Shown one piece after another: positions 24,656-32,405 of a DNA stretch of 32,405 nucleotides. The notes beneath the pieces were generated by a model that made no database searches, was not told the origin of the DNA, and saw only the letters and a list, made by a program, of their open reading frames with translations. Made by a program: the position numbers and the translations under genes. This DNA comes from an uncultured Pelagibacteraceae bacterium (lineage in GTDB: Bacteria > Pseudomonadota > Alphaproteobacteria > Pelagibacterales > Pelagibacteraceae). The first letter of the stretch is position 1, and each line of letters starts with the position of its first letter. Where the stretch lies: assembly GCA_902524635.1 (NCBI GenBank), contig CABZDY010000009.1, positions 1-32,405 on the forward strand, read 5' to 3'.

Positions 24656-25198
24656 TTATACAGCTAAAACTTCTTTAACTTCTGGAATATAATGACAAAG
24701 AAGGTTTTGTACACCTTGTTTTAAAGTTAAAGTTGAAGATGGACACCCCGAACAGCTACCTTTTAAAATAACTGTAACCTTTCCATCTTTAAATTCCTTG
24801 AATGTGATGTCTCCTCCATCTCTTGCAACAGCTGGTCTAATTTTAGTTTCTAGTATTTTAATGATTTTACTCTCGATTTCATCATAATCTTTATTTTCTT
24901 GTAATTCTGTTTTTTTGTTTATGATAAATTCATTACCTTCATCATAGTATTCATTAAGATGTGAAATCACTATGTGCTTAATATTTTCCCATTTTTCATC
25001 CTGAGTTTTATTAATTGATAAAAAATCCTCACTTAAAAAAATTCCTGTAACACCATTTATTGATAAAATATTTTTTAGAATAGGAATTTTTGTCTGATCC
25101 TTGTTTAAAAGTTCATAAGGCCCATCATTTGATACTCTTTTGCCTGGTAAAAATTTAAGAGAATTTGGATTTGGCGTTTCTTGTGTTTGAATAAACAT
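24656..25198 (-). CDS. Nfu-type Fe-S cluster scaffold/carrier
   Basis: A 180-residue protein with an Nfu N-terminal domain (TQETPNPNSLKFLPGKRV, about 1-88) joined to a NifU-type C-terminal domain (RPAVARDGGDITFKEF) with the cluster-ligating C149xxC152 in GSCSGCPSS. Nfu proteins deliver 4Fe-4S clusters to targets. Clients in this window would include MiaB and the Fe-S protein of the rubrerythrin operon. Neither the isc nor suf operon is nearby. The gene lies 39 bases after trpS. Confidence 0.93.
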   Translation of the reverse strand: MFIQTQETPNPNSLKFLPGKRVSNDGPYELLNKDQTKIPILKNILSINGVTGIFLSEDFLSINKTQDEKWENIKHIVISHLNEYYDEGNEFIINKKTELQENKDYDEIESKIIKILETKIRPAVARDGGDITFKEFKDGKVTVILKGSCSGCPSSTLTLKQGVQNLLCHYIPEVKEVLAV

Positions 25199-25237
25199 AA
25201 TATTTATATAACCATTATTTCCTAAATTTAAAGAATT

Positions 25238-26239
25238 TTAAAAACCTATTAATTTCTTCATTTCTTTTATCTTTTTTGCAGCAATTTCCTCTGCTTTACT
25301 TGCTCCTTGTATAAGAACTTCATCTAGATATTCTTTTTCATTAATCAATCTTTTTATCTCATCAGAGATTGGAGAAATTTTATTACATAAAATTTCTGCT
25401 AAATCTCTTTTTAGATCAGAAAAGTTTTTTCCACCAAATTCATCTAAAGATTTATCTAAATTTTGATTTAAAATACTAGAATAAATTCCAAGTAAATTTT
25501 CAGCTTCTGGCCTATCTTTTAATTTATGTTCCTCATTAGGAATGGGGAAAGAATCCGTTTTTGCTTTTTTAATTTTATTGATAATTTCATCTTTAGTATC
25601 AGTTAAATTAATCCTGCTAAGATCTGATGGATCTGACTTACTCATTTTTTTTAAACCATCTTTTAAACTCATTATTCTTGAGAAATTTTTTTTAATTAAA
25701 GGTTCTGGAACTTTTAAAAAATCATTACAATTAAAATCTTTATTAAATTTTTGAGCTATATCTCTTGTTAACTCTAAATGTTGTTTCTGGTCTTCTCCAA
25801 CTGGTACATGTGTAGCATCATAAAGCAAAATATCACTAGCCATCAATATGGGGTAAATATATAAACCTACAGAAGCTTTTTCTTTGTCTTTGCCAGCCTT
25901 TTCTTTGAATTGTGTCATTCTATTTAACCACCCCATTGGTGCAATGCAACTTAGCATCCATGAAGCCTCTGCATGTGCAGTAACTTTTGACTGGTTAAAA
26001 ATAATACTCTTACTTGGATCAATTCCACTAGCAATAAATGTTGCGGCTGTTTCTAGAATGTTATTCTTTAATTGATCTTTATCTTGCTTAACAGTTATTG
26101 CATGTAAATCCACAACACAAAAAATACATTTATTTTGATTATCATTGTTTAAATCTACAAAATTTTTAATAGCTCCAAGATAATTGCCTAAATGAAGATT
26201 ACCTGTAGGCTGGACACCAGAAAAAATTTTTTTGGGCAT
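25238..26239 (-). CDS. trpS: Tryptophanyl-tRNA synthetase
   Basis: Class I synthetase charging tRNA-Trp. The 333-residue protein has the HIGH-type motif in GNLHLGNYLG (13-22) and the KMSKS loop at 198-202, with VGEDQKQHLELTRDIA between them as in bacterial TrpRS. Length is normal. It starts four bases after the murJ stop, so the two genes are co-directional and tightly packed. Confidence 0.97.
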   Translation of the reverse strand: MPKKIFSGVQPTGNLHLGNYLGAIKNFVDLNNDNQNKCIFCVVDLHAITVKQDKDQLKNNILETAATFIASGIDPSKSIIFNQSKVTAHAEASWMLSCIAPMGWLNRMTQFKEKAGKDKEKASVGLYIYPILMASDILLYDATHVPVGEDQKQHLELTRDIAQKFNKDFNCNDFLKVPEPLIKKNFSRIMSLKDGLKKMSKSDPSDLSRINLTDTKDEIINKIKKAKTDSFPIPNEEHKLKDRPEAENLLGIYSSILNQNLDKSLDEFGGKNFSDLKRDLAEILCNKISPISDEIKRLINEKEYLDEVLIQGASKAEEIAAKKIKEMKKLIGF

Positions 26240-26242
26240 GTA

Positions 26243-27772
26243 TTAATACTTTAAATTAATATCTGAAATTTTAAAGGCTTTTATAATAACTGAAAATCCA
26301 ATGTATGAAACAAAAGTTAATATAACAATTAAAGCAATAAAAATGAATTTATAATTATTTGTATAATCTAATGAACTCTCTAAAAAATTTATTAAAAAAT
26401 AAAATATAAAAATTGCGATTAAATTTGAGATAATAATTTTTGATATTTGGGTAATAAAATTTGAACTAAATTTAAAATAATTTTTGTTAATTACAAAAAC
26501 TAATAAAATTATCCCATTGAACCATGATGATATAGTAGTTGCTATTGGTATTATTATGAAGCCAACTTCTGAAAAAAAAGTCAAACTAATTAATATATTT
26601 AAAATTACAGAAATTAATGAATACTTAAAAGGTGTTTTAGTGTCATTTCTTGCAAATAAAAAAGTTGAAAATATTTTAATCAAAGAAAATGCTGGGAGCC
26701 CGAAAGCAAAATAGAATAAAGCTTTTGCAGAATTGCTAACACTCAACTTATCAAATGAACCATAACCAAATAAAGCAGATGTTATTTGTTCTGAACCAAT
26801 CATAAGAGCAAGTGATGCAGGTAAACTTAAAAATAAACTTAGCTCTAAAGCTTTATTTTGAAGTTCAATAGTTTTTAAAGAGTTATTACTTTTGATATGT
26901 CTACTTAGATTTGGGAGTATTACAGTACCTATAGCAATACCAGCTATAGCAAGATTTATCTGATAAATCCTATCAGCATAATATAAATAGGAAACTGCAC
27001 TTGCTTGAAAAGATGCAATAATTGTTCCAACTAAGATGTTTATTTGAGTAACACCTGATGAAAATATGCTTGGTAAAAGTTTACTAAAAAAAATTTTAAC
27101 TTTCTCATTTATTTTAAAATTAAAGTTTATGTTTATTATGAAATATTTCTTTACAAATATTAATAAAAAAATAAATTGAAGAAGTCCTGCAAAGGTTATG
27201 GAGTAAGATAAAAAATAAACCAAATTATCATTTAAATTTTCAGCATATAATAAACAAATTATTAGTAATATATTTAGGATTATTGGTGCAGCAGCTGCAA
27301 CAGCAAATTTATTATGTGAATTTAATATTGCTGAAAAAAAAGATGCAAGACAAATAAAAAATAGAAATGGAAATGTAATTCTAGTTAAATTAATTGCAAT
27401 ATTTAATTTATCTGGGTCATTTGAAAATCCCGGTGCAATTATTTTAAGAAATGCTGGCATAAATATCTCAATAATTAAGATTGTAAAGAGCAAGCCTAAT
27501 AACAATAAATTAAAAATAGTATTTGCAAATGAGTTTGCATTTTTTTTTCCTTTAGTAAGCTCTGAAGAATAAGATGGAACAAATGCAGCATTAAAGGTTC
27601 CCTCTGAAAATAATCTTCTAAAAGTATTTGGAATTCTAAAGGCTACAAAAAAAGCATCAGCTAAAGGTCCTGAACCAAGGTATATTGCTATAAAGAAATC
27701 TCTTATGTAACCAAGAACCCTACTTAACAAAACAAATAGACTAAATGTGCTTGTTGACTTAATGAGGTTCAT
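26243..27772 (-). CDS. murJ: Lipid II flippase MurJ
   Basis: MurJ moves lipid II across the inner membrane for peptidoglycan synthesis. The 509-residue protein is a MOP-superfamily membrane protein with about 14 hydrophobic segments and family stretches: the N-terminal TLSRVLGYIRD-like LLSRVLGYIRDFFIA, LADAFFVAFRIPNTFRRLF, EGTFNAAFVPSY and VSYLYYADRIYQINLAIAGIAIGTVILP. Signature and length match MviN/MurJ. The ATG is 49 bases from the divergent malic enzyme start; in Gammaproteobacteria and many Alphaproteobacteria glnD-murJ-trpS occurs, and murJ-trpS is kept here. Confidence 0.95.
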   Translation of the reverse strand: MNLIKSTSTFSLFVLLSRVLGYIRDFFIAIYLGSGPLADAFFVAFRIPNTFRRLFSEGTFNAAFVPSYSSELTKGKKNANSFANTIFNLLLLGLLFTILIIEIFMPAFLKIIAPGFSNDPDKLNIAINLTRITFPFLFFICLASFFSAILNSHNKFAVAAAAPIILNILLIICLLYAENLNDNLVYFLSYSITFAGLLQFIFLLIFVKKYFIININFNFKINEKVKIFFSKLLPSIFSSGVTQINILVGTIIASFQASAVSYLYYADRIYQINLAIAGIAIGTVILPNLSRHIKSNNSLKTIELQNKALELSLFLSLPASLALMIGSEQITSALFGYGSFDKLSVSNSAKALFYFAFGLPAFSLIKIFSTFLFARNDTKTPFKYSLISVILNILISLTFFSEVGFIIIPIATTISSWFNGIILLVFVINKNYFKFSSNFITQISKIIISNLIAIFIFYFLINFLESSLDYTNNYKFIFIALIVILTFVSYIGFSVIIKAFKISDINLKY

Positions 27773-27821
27773 AAATCATATTAGTCTTAAATTTACCTTA
27801 ATAGTATATTTAATTTACCTG

Positions 27822-30110
27822 ATGAAAAAAAACAAAATTGAACATTATTCTGATAAAGAGGCCCTTGAATTTCATAATTCAAATAAATCTGGTAAGATTG
27901 AGATAAATTCATCAAAGCCGATGACATCCAAAAGAGACTTGGCTTTAGCATACTCTCCAGGTGTAGCAGCGCCAGTTAAAGAGATTTATAAAAATCCGGA
28001 AAGAGCATATGATTATACAACTAAAGGTAACTTAGTGGCAGTAATTAGCAATGGTTCTGCAATATTAGGGTTGGGTAATTTAGGAGCAATTGCATCAAAA
28101 CCTGTAATGGAGGGTAAAGCAGTATTATTTAAAAGATTTGCAGATATAGATGCCATTGATTTGGAAATTGACAGCATAGATCCTGAAGAAATTATTAACA
28201 GTATTAAAAATTTTGCTGTTAGTTTTGGAGGTATTAATCTTGAAGATATTGCTGCACCAGAGTGTTTTATAATTGAGGAAAATTTAAAAAGAATACTTGA
28301 TATACCTGTATTTCATGATGACCAACATGGAACAGCAATTATTACTTCAGCAGCACTTATTAATTCAATACATATTACTAAAAAAAAAATTTCTAAAGTT
28401 AAGGTTGTTGTAAACGGTGCTGGAGCATCAGCTATGGCATGCTCAGATTTATTTTTAAAATTAGGAGTTAAAAAAAATAATTTGACAATGATAGATAGTA
28501 AAGGAGTAATTAGTTTAGATAGAAAAGGATTAAATAAGTGGAAATTAAAATATGCAAAAAAAACGAAAGATAAAAATTTGAATGACGCATTAAAAAATGC
28601 AGATGTTTTTTTAGGATTATCATCAGCGGGCATATTAAAAAGAGAAATGATTAATCAAATGGCAAAAAACCCAATTATATTTGCCTGTGCTAACCCTGAT
28701 CCAGAAATTTTACCTGAGGATGTGTACAAGATTAGAAAAGATGCAATTATAGCTACAGGTAGATCAGATTATGCAAATCAGGTTAATAATTTAATTGGTT
28801 TTCCATATATATTTAGAGGTGCGCTCGATGTAAGAGCAAAAATAATAAACGAAGAAATGAAAATTTCTGCAGCCAATGCAATTGCTAAATTAGCAAGAGA
28901 AAGAGTTCCAGATGAAGTTGCAGCTGCAATGGGAGGAGACAGACCTAAATATGGAAAAGATTATATTATTCCTTCAACATTTGATCCAAGACTTATAAGT
29001 GTAATTCCAGTAGCAGTAGCAAAAGCTGCAATAAAAAGTGGAGTAGCAAGAAAAAAAATTGAAAATTTTAATTTATACTCTGAACAACTAAAACAAAGAT
29101 TAGATCCATCAGTAACTATACTTCAAGGAATAAATTCTAAAATTAAAAAAAATCAAAAAACTGTCGTATTTGCAGATGGTGAAGATGAAAATACACTTAA
29201 AGCTGCGATTGCATTTAAAAATGAAGGCCTTGGAACACCAATAATTGTTGCTAAAGAAAATGTTATTAAACAAAGACTAAAAGAAATAGGTTATGGGGAA
29301 AACCCAGATATTAAAATTGTTAATTCTACTAATAAAAAATTAAGAGAAAAGTACACAAAATTTCTATTTCAGAAAATGCATAGAGACCACGGTTTGCTTG
29401 AGAGAGATTGCGATAGGTTGATTAGAAATGACAGAGTTATCTGGTCATCATGTATGGTTGAATGTGGCGATGCAGATGCAATGGTGACAGGCAATACTAG
29501 AAGATATTCACAATCACTTGAAAAAATTAAGAAAGTTATTCCTCCTAGAAAAGGAGAAATAATGTTTGGATTAAATATGGTTGTAAGTAAGGGTAAAACT
29601 ATTTTTATTGGAGACACTTCAGTTAATGAGTACCCTTCCTCTAAAGAATTAGCTGATATTGCAACTTCCTCGGCAAGAGTAGTAAGATTATTTGGTTTCG
29701 ATCCTAAGGTAGCATTTTTATCTCATTCAACATTTGGCCAACCAATAACTAGCAGAACGAAACATATAAGAGATGCTGTAGAAATATTAAAAGATAGAAA
29801 AGTAGATTTTAAATTTGATGGTGACATGCAACCAGATGTTGCCCTTAATGATGAATACTCTGATTTATATCCATTTTCAGAGATAGTTGGGAATGCAAAT
29901 ATTTTAATAATGCCTGGTCAACATAGTGCAGCAATTTCTAATAAAATTATGAAAACATTAGGAGGCGCAAAAGTTATTGGTCCATTATTAATAGGTCTTG
30001 CTCAGCCCATTGAAATCGCTCCGTTAAGATCCTCTACTTCTGAGATATTAGATTTAGCATCTGTTGCTGCTTATTCAGCTGAGGTAATTAAATATCAAAA
30101 AACAAAATAA
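27822..30110 (+). CDS. maeB: NADP-dependent malic enzyme with phosphotransacetylase-like domain
   Basis: MaeB oxidatively decarboxylates malate to pyruvate with NADP+. From the ATG at 27822 the protein has 762 residues: malic domain (about 1-165; LALAYSPGVAAPV, HDDQHGTA), NAD-binding domain (GAGASAMACSDLFLKLG, ATGRSDYANQVNNLIGFPYIFRGALD) and a C-terminal PTA-like domain (about 430-762; FADGEDENTLKAA, MPGQHSAAISNKIMKTLGG). In enterobacterial MaeB this PTA part is catalytically inactive and used for acetyl-CoA regulation. The frame is open upstream, but the earlier ATG codes for a hydrophobic peptide overlapping murJ and is unlikely. It converges with the BON gene. Confidence 0.95.
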   Translation: MKKNKIEHYSDKEALEFHNSNKSGKIEINSSKPMTSKRDLALAYSPGVAAPVKEIYKNPERAYDYTTKGNLVAVISNGSAILGLGNLGAIASKPVMEGKAVLFKRFADIDAIDLEIDSIDPEEIINSIKNFAVSFGGINLEDIAAPECFIIEENLKRILDIPVFHDDQHGTAIITSAALINSIHITKKKISKVKVVVNGAGASAMACSDLFLKLGVKKNNLTMIDSKGVISLDRKGLNKWKLKYAKKTKDKNLNDALKNADVFLGLSSAGILKREMINQMAKNPIIFACANPDPEILPEDVYKIRKDAIIATGRSDYANQVNNLIGFPYIFRGALDVRAKIINEEMKISAANAIAKLARERVPDEVAAAMGGDRPKYGKDYIIPSTFDPRLISVIPVAVAKAAIKSGVARKKIENFNLYSEQLKQRLDPSVTILQGINSKIKKNQKTVVFADGEDENTLKAAIAFKNEGLGTPIIVAKENVIKQRLKEIGYGENPDIKIVNSTNKKLREKYTKFLFQKMHRDHGLLERDCDRLIRNDRVIWSSCMVECGDADAMVTGNTRRYSQSLEKIKKVIPPRKGEIMFGLNMVVSKGKTIFIGDTSVNEYPSSKELADIATSSARVVRLFGFDPKVAFLSHSTFGQPITSRTKHIRDAVEILKDRKVDFKFDGDMQPDVALNDEYSDLYPFSEIVGNANILIMPGQHSAAISNKIMKTLGGAKVIGPLLIGLAQPIEIAPLRSSTSEILDLASVAAYSAEVIKYQKTK

Positions 30111-30130
30111 AAATTTTTGTTATTTTTTTA
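30101..30130. terminator. Weak AT-only hairpin between convergent maeB and BON gene
   Basis: AACAAAA (30101-30107) can pair with TTTTGTT (30115-30121) around a 7-base loop, followed on the plus strand by a T-rich run. The stem is all A/T apart from one G-C pair, so it is only a possible bidirectional terminator. Confidence 0.3.
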
Positions 30131-30713
30131 CAACTCTTAAATCATCAACTAAAAAAATACTTGTAATTACATCTTCTACATCTAAGATTAATTTTGCTTC
30201 TTTTATTATTTCATCTTTTTCTATTTTATTTTGAGCTATTCCATAAACATAAATTTTCTTTTTATAAGTATCGATATTATAATTAACCGCTTTGATTTTT
30301 TTATTTCCAATCATAGCTACCCTAAGTTGTGAAGTTATAAGTAAATCTTTTGCAGACCTTTTAAAGTTAAACTTTTCTTTAATTTGTAAATCGTTTTTTA
30401 CTGATCTAGCTCCTTTGATTTCCCAAGCTAACTTAGTAATATTTAGTTTATCCTCAACAGAGTTAACTTTTCCGGTTAGAAAAACTCTTCCATCAAGAAC
30501 TTTTGTTTTTACTGAAATAATATAACTTTTGTCTGCTGCTAATAATCTAGCCCTAAGATTTTGTTGCATTAAGGAATCATCTATTTGTGTACCTAGACTC
30601 CTTGGATCTAAAGCAATTGAAACTCCAGTTCCTAAAACTCCTGTTGATGAATACCCAACACAACCTGAAATAAATATTAAACTAAGTAAAATTATGATTC
30701 TTTTAATTCTCAT
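30120..30713 (-). CDS. BON-domain lipoprotein (OsmY/DolP-like)
   Basis: From the ATG at 30713 the product is a 197-residue lipoprotein: basic n-region MRIKR, hydrophobic core, and lipobox FISGC with Cys18, followed by two BON domains (about 50-120 with VKTKVLDGRVFLTGKVNSVEDKLNI; about 122-190 with YNIDTYKKKIYVYGIAQNKIEKDEI). BON proteins bind phospholipid or other envelope partners; DolP of E. coli is an outer-membrane lipoprotein with the same two-domain design and also lies in the rsmI-lpoA-yraN region. This supports a DolP-like role. The start overlaps rsmI by 11 bases. Longer in-frame starts would put extra residues before the signal peptide and are rejected. Confidence 0.87.
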   Translation of the reverse strand: MRIKRIIILLSLIFISGCVGYSSTGVLGTGVSIALDPRSLGTQIDDSLMQQNLRARLLAADKSYIISVKTKVLDGRVFLTGKVNSVEDKLNITKLAWEIKGARSVKNDLQIKEKFNFKRSAKDLLITSQLRVAMIGNKKIKAVNYNIDTYKKKIYVYGIAQNKIEKDEIIKEAKLILDVEDVITSIFLVDDLRVVKK

Positions 30714-31554
30714 CCTTAATACTAAGACAATAATTGTAAATAAGTTTTTTTGAAATTTCTCTATTCGCTGAGACTTTTTTAACAATATCTTTAATTGACA
30801 TTTTTTTTAATAATTTATTAATTTTTTTTTTATCTGATTCTTGAAGTTCTTTAAAACTTAATCTTACTTTTTTTACTTCAGAAATAACAACGGTTATCTC
30901 ACCCTTTCTTGAAAAATTTACATTTGATAATTTATCTACTGAGGTTCTAATATATTCCTCGTGATATTTAGTAATTTCTCGACAAATTATAATATCTCTA
31001 TTAAAAAAAAATTCTTTTATATCGTCTATTCTTTTATCAAGTTTATTTGGTGATATGAAAAAAATAATTGAGCTCTCAAGAGATGATAGATTTTTAAACA
31101 ATTTTTTCACTTGATTTTGTTTTTCAGGTAGAAATCCACAAAAATAAAAGTTATCAGAAAAACCACTTATAGAAATTGCAGCACTTACTGCTGATGTACC
31201 TGGAACTGGAAAAATATCAATTTCATTTCTTACACACTCTTTTACTAGTATTCTTCCAGGGTCTGAAAGAGCAGGTGTTCCTGCATCTGAGACTAATGAT
31301 ACTATTTTATTTTTTTTTAAAATTTCTATGACTTTTTCTAGATTTTTATTTTCATTAAACTTATGATTTGAAATGAGCCTTTTATTTATTTCAAATTTTT
31401 GAAGTATTTTTTTTGTAATTCTTGTATCTTCACACAATATAAATTCGGACTCTTTAAGGATTTTAATAGCTCTAAATGAAATATCACCCATATTCCCAAT
31501 AGGTGTGGCAACACAATATAGCCCAGGTTTAAATTTATTGTTATTCAAATTCAT
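30703..31554 (-). CDS. rsmI: 16S rRNA (cytidine-1402 2'-O) methyltransferase
   Basis: RsmI methylates the ribose of C1402 in the decoding centre of 16S rRNA. The 283-residue protein has the N-terminal GLYCVATPIGNMGDISFRA, CEDTRITKKIL, LVSDAGTPALSDPGRILV and FPVPGTSAVSAAISISGF blocks of the tetrapyrrole-methylase-like fold that identify the family. Its partner rsmH is not in the window. The gene is divergent from an LpoA-like gene, the same arrangement as E. coli rsmI/lpoA, with a BON lipoprotein downstream. Confidence 0.96.
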   Translation of the reverse strand: MNLNNNKFKPGLYCVATPIGNMGDISFRAIKILKESEFILCEDTRITKKILQKFEINKRLISNHKFNENKNLEKVIEILKKNKIVSLVSDAGTPALSDPGRILVKECVRNEIDIFPVPGTSAVSAAISISGFSDNFYFCGFLPEKQNQVKKLFKNLSSLESSIIFFISPNKLDKRIDDIKEFFFNRDIIICREITKYHEEYIRTSVDKLSNVNFSRKGEITVVISEVKKVRLSFKELQESDKKKINKLLKKMSIKDIVKKVSANREISKKLIYNYCLSIKDEN

Positions 31555-31562
31555 GTGAATTG

Positions 31563-31568
31563 TATAAT
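31563..31568 (+). promoter_or_regulatory. Candidate -10 box of LpoA-like gene
   Basis: A perfect TATAAT lies 22 bases before the ATG at 31591, in the 36-base gap between divergent rsmI and the LpoA-like gene. The best -35 candidates (TTATTC at 31541 or TTGTTA at 31538) are weak, so support is modest. Confidence 0.3.
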
Positions 31569-31590
31569 TAAATATATTATTAAAACTTAA

Positions 31591-32405
31591 ATGAAAACGT
31601 TTATTAAATTGATAATTTTTTTTGTGTTAAGTATCTGCCTTTTTAACCAAAATATATTTGCATCTGAAAAAATAAAGATAGGATTAATTGTTCCGTTAAG
31701 TGGTGAAAATTCATTAATTGGTGAAAAGATTGTTAAATCAATAAGGATGGCAATAAACAAAATAAATGATGAGAGAATTGAGATAATTCCAAAAGATACA
31801 AAATCAAATCCTATTGATACTTTAAAGGTATCAAAAGAATTATATAATCACGGTATAAGAATAATAATTGGTCCAGTGTTTAACGAAAGTACTAAATATC
31901 TTGATGATATTAAGGAAATAACATTCATATCTTTTACAAATAAGTTAATAGATAATCCAAAAAATGTAATTAGTGCAGGAGTTAATGCAATATCACAATT
32001 ACAAACAATTAAAAAATTTAATGATAAAAATAATTTATCAAAAAGTATTTTTTTAATTCCACGATCACAGTTTAAAAAAGAAATAGAGGAGGCAATTAAT
32101 AAAACAAACATAAAACATAAAGAAGTATTTTATTATGATAGAGAACCAACTAAACTAACTAAACAAATTGAAGAGTTAACAAAATATCAAATAAGAAAAA
32201 ATAATCTTAAATACGAAATAAAAAGACTAGAAAATTTATCATTTAAAGATAAAGAGAGAAAAATTCAAAATTTAATGAAAAAAGATACTTTTGGAAATAT
32301 AGATTTTGACTCGGTTATAATAGCTGATTTTGATGAAAATTTAAAAAGTGTTGCTACATCTCTTCTATATACAGATATCTCATCAAAAAGAATATCTTAT
32401 ATAAC
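31591..32405 (+). CDS. LpoA/LppC-like periplasmic binding protein (penicillin-binding protein activator family), 3'-truncated by window edge
   Basis: An ATG at 31591 opens a frame that runs off the window, giving 271 complete codons with no stop. A signal peptide (MKTFIKLIIFFVLSICLF, cleavage near NIFA-S, residue 24) precedes a type I periplasmic-binding fold: KIKIGLIVPLSGENSLIGEKIVKSIRMAIN, then GIRIIIGPVFNEST and ITFISFTNK, as in Peripla_BP_6/LppC proteins. A Lys-rich insertion near 195-235 separates it from FDSVIIADFDENLKSVATSLLY, similar to the LpoA pattern. Position divergent to rsmI mirrors E. coli lpoA, which activates PBP1A. An amino-acid ABC transporter binding protein is the alternative, and the missing C-terminus would help decide. 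Confidence 0.75.
   Translation, partial: MKTFIKLIIFFVLSICLFNQNIFASEKIKIGLIVPLSGENSLIGEKIVKSIRMAINKINDERIEIIPKDTKSNPIDTLKVSKELYNHGIRIIIGPVFNESTKYLDDIKEITFISFTNKLIDNPKNVISAGVNAISQLQTIKKFNDKNNLSKSIFLIPRSQFKKEIEEAINKTNIKHKEVFYYDREPTKLTKQIEELTKYQIRKNNLKYEIKRLENLSFKDKERKIQNLMKKDTFGNIDFDSVIIADFDENLKSVATSLLYTDISSKRISYI

Noticed and set aside
27747..27821. Longer malic enzyme start with a hydrophobic leader
   Set aside because: MaeB is cytosolic; the extra residues overlap the divergent murJ and look non-coding.
28313..28633. Minus-strand open frame inside maeB
   Set aside because: Antisense to a well-conserved enzyme; Phe/Leu-rich translation is a composition artefact.

Overview
This window reads as a chromosomal segment of a marine alphaproteobacterium of the SAR11 clade (Pelagibacterales, Candidatus Pelagibacter-like). 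The evidence is a very AT-rich base composition (about 30% GC by eye), Lys/Asn/Ile-rich proteins, almost no intergenic DNA with many genes abutting or overlapping by a few bases, and alphaproteobacterial gene orders (irr beside fabA-fabB-fabI; tsaB-fur-miaB-phoH-ybeY-lnt-metK-nusA-infB-rbfA-rpsO-pnp). I see no rRNA, tRNA, insertion sequence, prophage or CRISPR array. Species assignment is inference.

Layout. 1-2725 (+): 3' part of coaBC, then dut, a ThiF/MoeB-family E1-like enzyme and an exported SH3-domain protein. 2718-5113 (-): rubrerythrin, a two-cluster Fe-S/CCG-domain protein and a DUF3501 protein, an uncharacterised iron/redox module. 5228-5656 (-): irr, divergent from fabA-fabB-fabI (5728-8228, +), which make unsaturated fatty acids. 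A tiny membrane ORF (8241-8390) and an exported MsrB follow. 8895-22545 (-): a long run of housekeeping genes, read from high to low coordinate: a short tsaB, fur/mur, miaB, phoH, ybeY, lnt, metK, [promoter plus terminator-like hairpin], nusA, infB, rbfA, rpsO, pnp, an ABM-domain protein and a rhodanese. 22493-23545 (+): exported polysaccharide deacetylase, convergent with a Bax-like glucosaminidase. 24656-27772 (-): nfu, trpS, murJ. 27822-30110 (+): malic enzyme with a PTA-like domain. 30120-31554 (-): BON lipoprotein and rsmI. 31591-end (+): 5' part of an LpoA/LppC-like periplasmic binding protein, divergent from rsmI.

How it fits together. The window joins iron and oxidative-stress control (Irr, Fur/Mur, rubrerythrin module, Nfu, MsrB), membrane lipid synthesis (FabA/B/I), envelope building and remodelling (Lnt, MurJ, deacetylase, glucosaminidase, LpoA-like), and translation/RNA machinery (NusA, IF-2, RbfA, S15, PNPase, YbeY, MiaB, RsmI, TrpS).

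Main points of interest: (1) three closely similar 17-bp sites resembling the Irr iron-control element, one in the irr/fabA divergent promoter and two flanking a good rubrerythrin promoter, which tie the uncharacterised rubrerythrin/Fe-S/DUF3501 operon to Irr; (2) a perfect 10-bp terminator hairpin with a long T-tract between a good promoter and nusA, suggesting attenuation or NusA autoregulation; (3) an unusually GC-rich perfect 11-bp hairpin inside the rubrerythrin operon; (4) a housekeeping cluster that has lost rimI, corC, trmB, rimP, ylxR and truB from their usual places and carries a TsaB of only 121 residues.
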